DNA from: an uncultured Bacteroidota bacterium
Lineage (GTDB): Bacteria; Bacteroidota; Bacteroidia; Chitinophagales; Chitinophagaceae
Direction of reading: 5' to 3'
Length of the DNA stretch: 7,761 nt
NCBI GenBank assembly: GCA_903847655.1
Contig: CAINEG010000028.1
Location: 1-7,761, forward strand
Shown here: one piece after another, positions 6,104 through 7,761 of the stretch
Layout: each line of letters starts with the position of its first letter
Numbering within the stretch: position 1 is the first letter of the stretch
Translations under genes and position numbers: made by a program
The notes under the pieces: model-generated
Databases searched by the model: none
What the model saw: only the letters and a program-made list of their open reading frames with translations
Told to the model about the DNA's origin: nothing

Positions 6104-6111
6104 CAAATGTA
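6104..6111 (-). promoter_or_regulatory. Putative -7 box directly before the serine hydrolase ATG
   Basis: The minus strand reads TACATTTG from 6111 to 6104, an exact TAnnTTTG match, ending three bases before the ATG (6100). The usual distance from box to start site would put transcription initiation at or within a few bases of the ATG, implying a leaderless or nearly leaderless mRNA. The box lies in the 27-bp gap after mqnE. No clear -33 element is seen. Confidence 0.45.
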
Positions 6112-6127
6112 TAAAAACTAGTTTGAA

Positions 6128-7273
6128 TTAATCCATCTCTACTAATGAATAGTCTTGAATTACATTGTACAATGTGCCTCTTTCCACTGGTTTTCGATGG
6201 GCTTGTTTAATTAAGCGAACCAATTCTTCGGTAGTCATGACAGGGGTTTGTTCTTCGCTACCTGCCATGGAATAAATCTTTGTGGTATCGTCAATAGTAC
6301 CATCGATATCGTTTACGCCATAGCTTAAAGTAAGTTGTGCAATTTCACGACCTAACATGGGCCAGTATGCTTTCACATGCGGGAAATTATCTAAGTATAA
6401 ACGGGAGATAGCATACATTTTTAAATCATTGGCCATGGTAGACTCTGGAACATCGTGCATGTCATTGTCTTTATTTCTAAATTTCAAAGGAATGAAAGTA
6501 TTGAAGCCCTTGGTTTCATCTTGTAATTGTCTTAATCTTTCCATATGATCAATGCGGTGTTCTGCTTTTTCAATATGACCATATAATAAAGTAGCATTAC
6601 TATGCATGCCTAAATGATGTGCGGTTCTATGAATATGCAACCATTCGTCAGCCGTAGCTTTATCGGCACAAATAACAGTTCTAATGTCTGGATGAAAAAT
6701 TTCTGCACCTCCGCCTGGTAATGAATCGAGTCCTGCTTCATGGGCTAATTTCATACCTTCTTCGGTACTTAACTTGGCCTTACGAAACATATAATCCAAT
6801 TCAACAGGGGTGAAACCTTTGATATGTAATTCAGGACGATGTGCTTTGATGGCTTTTAACAAAGTGATGAAAAAATCTAAAGTTAATTTTGGATGTACGC
6901 CCCCCACAATATGTACTTCGGTAACTGGTTTGCCATCGTATGATTTTACAATGTCCATCATTTGATCGATGGTCAATTCCCAACCTTCTTCTTTATGCGC
7001 ATATAATTTTGAGTAAGAACAAAATTTGCAAGAGAAAACGCAAACATTGGTAGGTTCTATATGAAAGTTTTTGTTAAAGTAAGTGGTATCTCCGTGTAAG
7101 GATTCTCTTTTCCAATTGGCTAAAGCACCTACATAGTGGAGCCCAGCTTTTTCGAATAAGTAAACGCCCTCCTCAAAACTGATGCGTTGATTATTGATTA
7201 CTTTATTTCCAATTTGTTGTAAGAGATTGTCTTTTTCAGCTGCAATAATTGTTTCGATATTACCCTTGCTCAT
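6128..7273 (-). CDS. mqnE: Aminofutalosine synthase MqnE (radical SAM)
   Basis: MqnE joins S-adenosylmethionine to the enolpyruvyl-benzoate made by MqnA, giving aminofutalosine, in the futalosine route to menaquinone. The 381-residue length is normal. The radical SAM cluster motif CxxxCxxC is at C78, C82 and C85 in PTNVCVFSCKFCSYSK. Also present are HIVGGVHP (121-128), the GFTPVELDYM stretch, SLPGGGAEIFHP and the C-terminal MLGREIAQLTLSYGVNDIDG. These match MqnE of Bacteroidota rather than MqnC, whose cluster region has the CVNRCKFC style. The ATG at 7273-7271 is preceded at 7300-7293 by a TAnnTTTG box. Other futalosine genes (mqnA, mqnC, mqnD) are not in the window. The serine hydrolase follows after 27 bp and may be cotranscribed. 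Confidence 0.96.
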   Translation of the reverse strand: MSKGNIETIIAAEKDNLLQQIGNKVINNQRISFEEGVYLFEKAGLHYVGALANWKRESLHGDTTYFNKNFHIEPTNVCVFSCKFCSYSKLYAHKEEGWELTIDQMMDIVKSYDGKPVTEVHIVGGVHPKLTLDFFITLLKAIKAHRPELHIKGFTPVELDYMFRKAKLSTEEGMKLAHEAGLDSLPGGGAEIFHPDIRTVICADKATADEWLHIHRTAHHLGMHSNATLLYGHIEKAEHRIDHMERLRQLQDETKGFNTFIPLKFRNKDNDMHDVPESTMANDLKMYAISRLYLDNFPHVKAYWPMLGREIAQLTLSYGVNDIDGTIDDTTKIYSMAGSEEQTPVMTTEELVRLIKQAHRKPVERGTLYNVIQDYSLVEMD

Positions 7274-7292
7274 AGTCCACTCATTTAGAGCA

Positions 7293-7300
7293 CAAAGTTA
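7293..7300 (-). promoter_or_regulatory. Putative -7 box for mqnE
   Basis: The minus strand reads TAACTTTG from 7300 to 7293, an exact TAnnTTTG match, 19 bp before the mqnE ATG. Transcription from about 7287 would give a leader of about 15 nt. The -33 position is AT-rich with no clear TTG. Confidence 0.5.
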
Positions 7301-7334
7301 CCAAATATCTGAATAATTATGGTGTTAAAATGAA

Positions 7335-7365
7335 CTAATAAAAATCATATTATTTTTATCATTAG
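7335..7365 (-). terminator. AT-only inverted repeat at the nupC stop codon (weak candidate terminator)
   Basis: ATAAAAAT (7338-7345) and ATTTTTAT (7352-7359) are perfectly complementary around a six-base loop. Allowing a three-base bulge (7359-7361), CTAA (7335-7338) can also pair with TTAG (7362-7365). The repeat overlaps the nupC stop codon (7364-7362). With no G/C in the main stem the hairpin would be weak, so termination here is doubtful. Confidence 0.3.
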
Positions 7366-7761
7366 CCTATTAAAATACCTGCAATGCTTGCAGATAAATA
7401 AGAGGCAAGGGTGCCACATAAAAGTGCTTTCAAACCTAGTTCTGCTAAGTCCTTGCGTCGAGTAGGGGCCAATTCTCCAATACCACCAATCAACATACCC
7501 ACACTACTAAAATTTGCAAAGCCACAAATGGCAATACTTACAATAAGTAAACCTTTCTCTGTAATAATAGGCACTACTTTGCTGGTTAAACTTTTAAAAG
7601 CCACAAATTCATTGATGGTTAACTTTTGTCCAAGTAAGGTGGCTGCATTTTGTATGTCGGCAGTAGGAATACCCATGGCCCAGGCCATTGGATAAAATAA
7701 TTTACCAAATAGAAAGTTTAAGCTTAAATGTAAATTAGGATTAAATAAATGTCCAATTGAA
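7362..7761 (-). CDS. nupC: Concentrative nucleoside transporter (NupC/CNT family), C-terminal part; 5' end outside window
   Basis: This is the C-terminal third of an inner-membrane nucleoside importer driven by Na+ or H+; full family proteins are about 400-420 residues. The frame stays open to the window edge with no stop, so the gene starts outside. The internal ATG at 7688 is not the start, because the upstream residues (LNFLFGKLFYP before MAWAMGIP) also fit the family. Key motifs are LLGQKLTINEFVAF, with the ribose-contacting Glu of the NEF motif at 7610-7608, and CGFANFSSVGMLIGGIGELAP, with Asn at 7514-7512 and Ser at 7505-7503 equivalent to substrate-site residues of the Vibrio CNT structure. 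The last segment GLKALLCGTLASYLSASIAGILIG is a membrane helix. It lies 88 bp upstream of mqnE on the same strand. Confidence 0.93.
   Translation of the reverse strand, partial: SIGHLFNPNLHLSLNFLFGKLFYPMAWAMGIPTADIQNAATLLGQKLTINEFVAFKSLTSKVVPIITEKGLLIVSIAICGFANFSSVGMLIGGIGELAPTRRKDLAELGLKALLCGTLASYLSASIAGILIG

Noticed and set aside
7686..7688. ATG giving a separate 108-residue small membrane protein
   Set aside because: The frame is open upstream to the window end and the upstream residues fit the same transporter family, so this is an internal methionine.
7411..7695. 94-codon plus-strand frame opposite nupC
   Set aside because: The minus-strand frame encodes clear CNT motifs (NEFVAF, GFANFSSVG) and continues past the window edge; the plus frame is its shadow.
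2615..7761. A defence or other novel multi-gene system on the minus strand
   Set aside because: Four of the five genes are recognisable housekeeping genes of unrelated pathways; the fifth is a common exported hydrolase type. No nuclease, toxin, reverse transcriptase or repeat array is present.

Overview
The window reads as an ordinary chromosomal housekeeping segment from a member of the Bacteroidota. Reasons: AT-rich DNA, no Shine-Dalgarno-like leaders, several TAnnTTTG boxes (the -7 element of the Bacteroidota primary sigma factor) just upstream of genes, a NusB about twice the length of the E. coli protein, and GroEL, MqnE and NusB sequences of Bacteroidota type. The futalosine-pathway gene mqnE together with these protein styles makes the Chitinophagia/Sphingobacteriia side of the phylum my best guess; that placement is inference. 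I see no rRNA, tRNA, CRISPR, insertion sequence, phage or plasmid gene.

Layout. Positions 1-415 (minus) hold the start of groEL, cut by the window edge, preceded by complete groES. A 230-bp divergent control region (416-645) follows; it carries two TAGATTTG boxes that form the ends of an imperfect inverted repeat, plus a separate palindrome nearer groES. On the plus strand come nusB (646-1572), yajC (1651-1956) and coaE (2023-2622), with a strong hairpin-plus-T-tract between yajC and coaE that ends only 8 bases before the coaE start codon. From 2615 to the window end everything is on the minus strand. In transcription order: the 3' part of a nupC-type nucleoside transporter (7761-7362, 5' end outside the window), mqnE (7273-6128), a secreted class-A-beta-lactamase-like serine hydrolase (6100-4856), a class I aminotransferase (4758-3568) and a stand-alone RlmK-like 23S rRNA methyltransferase (3568-2615). 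The last gene overlaps coaE tail-to-tail by 8 bp.

How the genes work together. GroES/GroEL form the chaperonin. NusB (rRNA transcription antitermination) and the RlmK-like enzyme (23S rRNA m7G) both serve ribosome production but lie in different transcription units. YajC is the accessory membrane subunit of the Sec translocon, CoaE makes CoA, MqnE makes the menaquinone precursor aminofutalosine, and the transporter fragment is a nucleoside importer. The aminotransferase and methyltransferase are joined by a one-base TAGTG stop/start overlap and are probably translationally coupled.

I looked for an undescribed system and do not think there is one at gene level. The points most worth a second look are the symmetric groES/nusB divergent promoter region, the hairpin placed directly before coaE, a promoter box so close to the serine hydrolase ATG that a leaderless mRNA is likely, that hydrolase's altered active-site motifs (SEN and KVG), and the RlmK domain standing without its usual RlmL partner.
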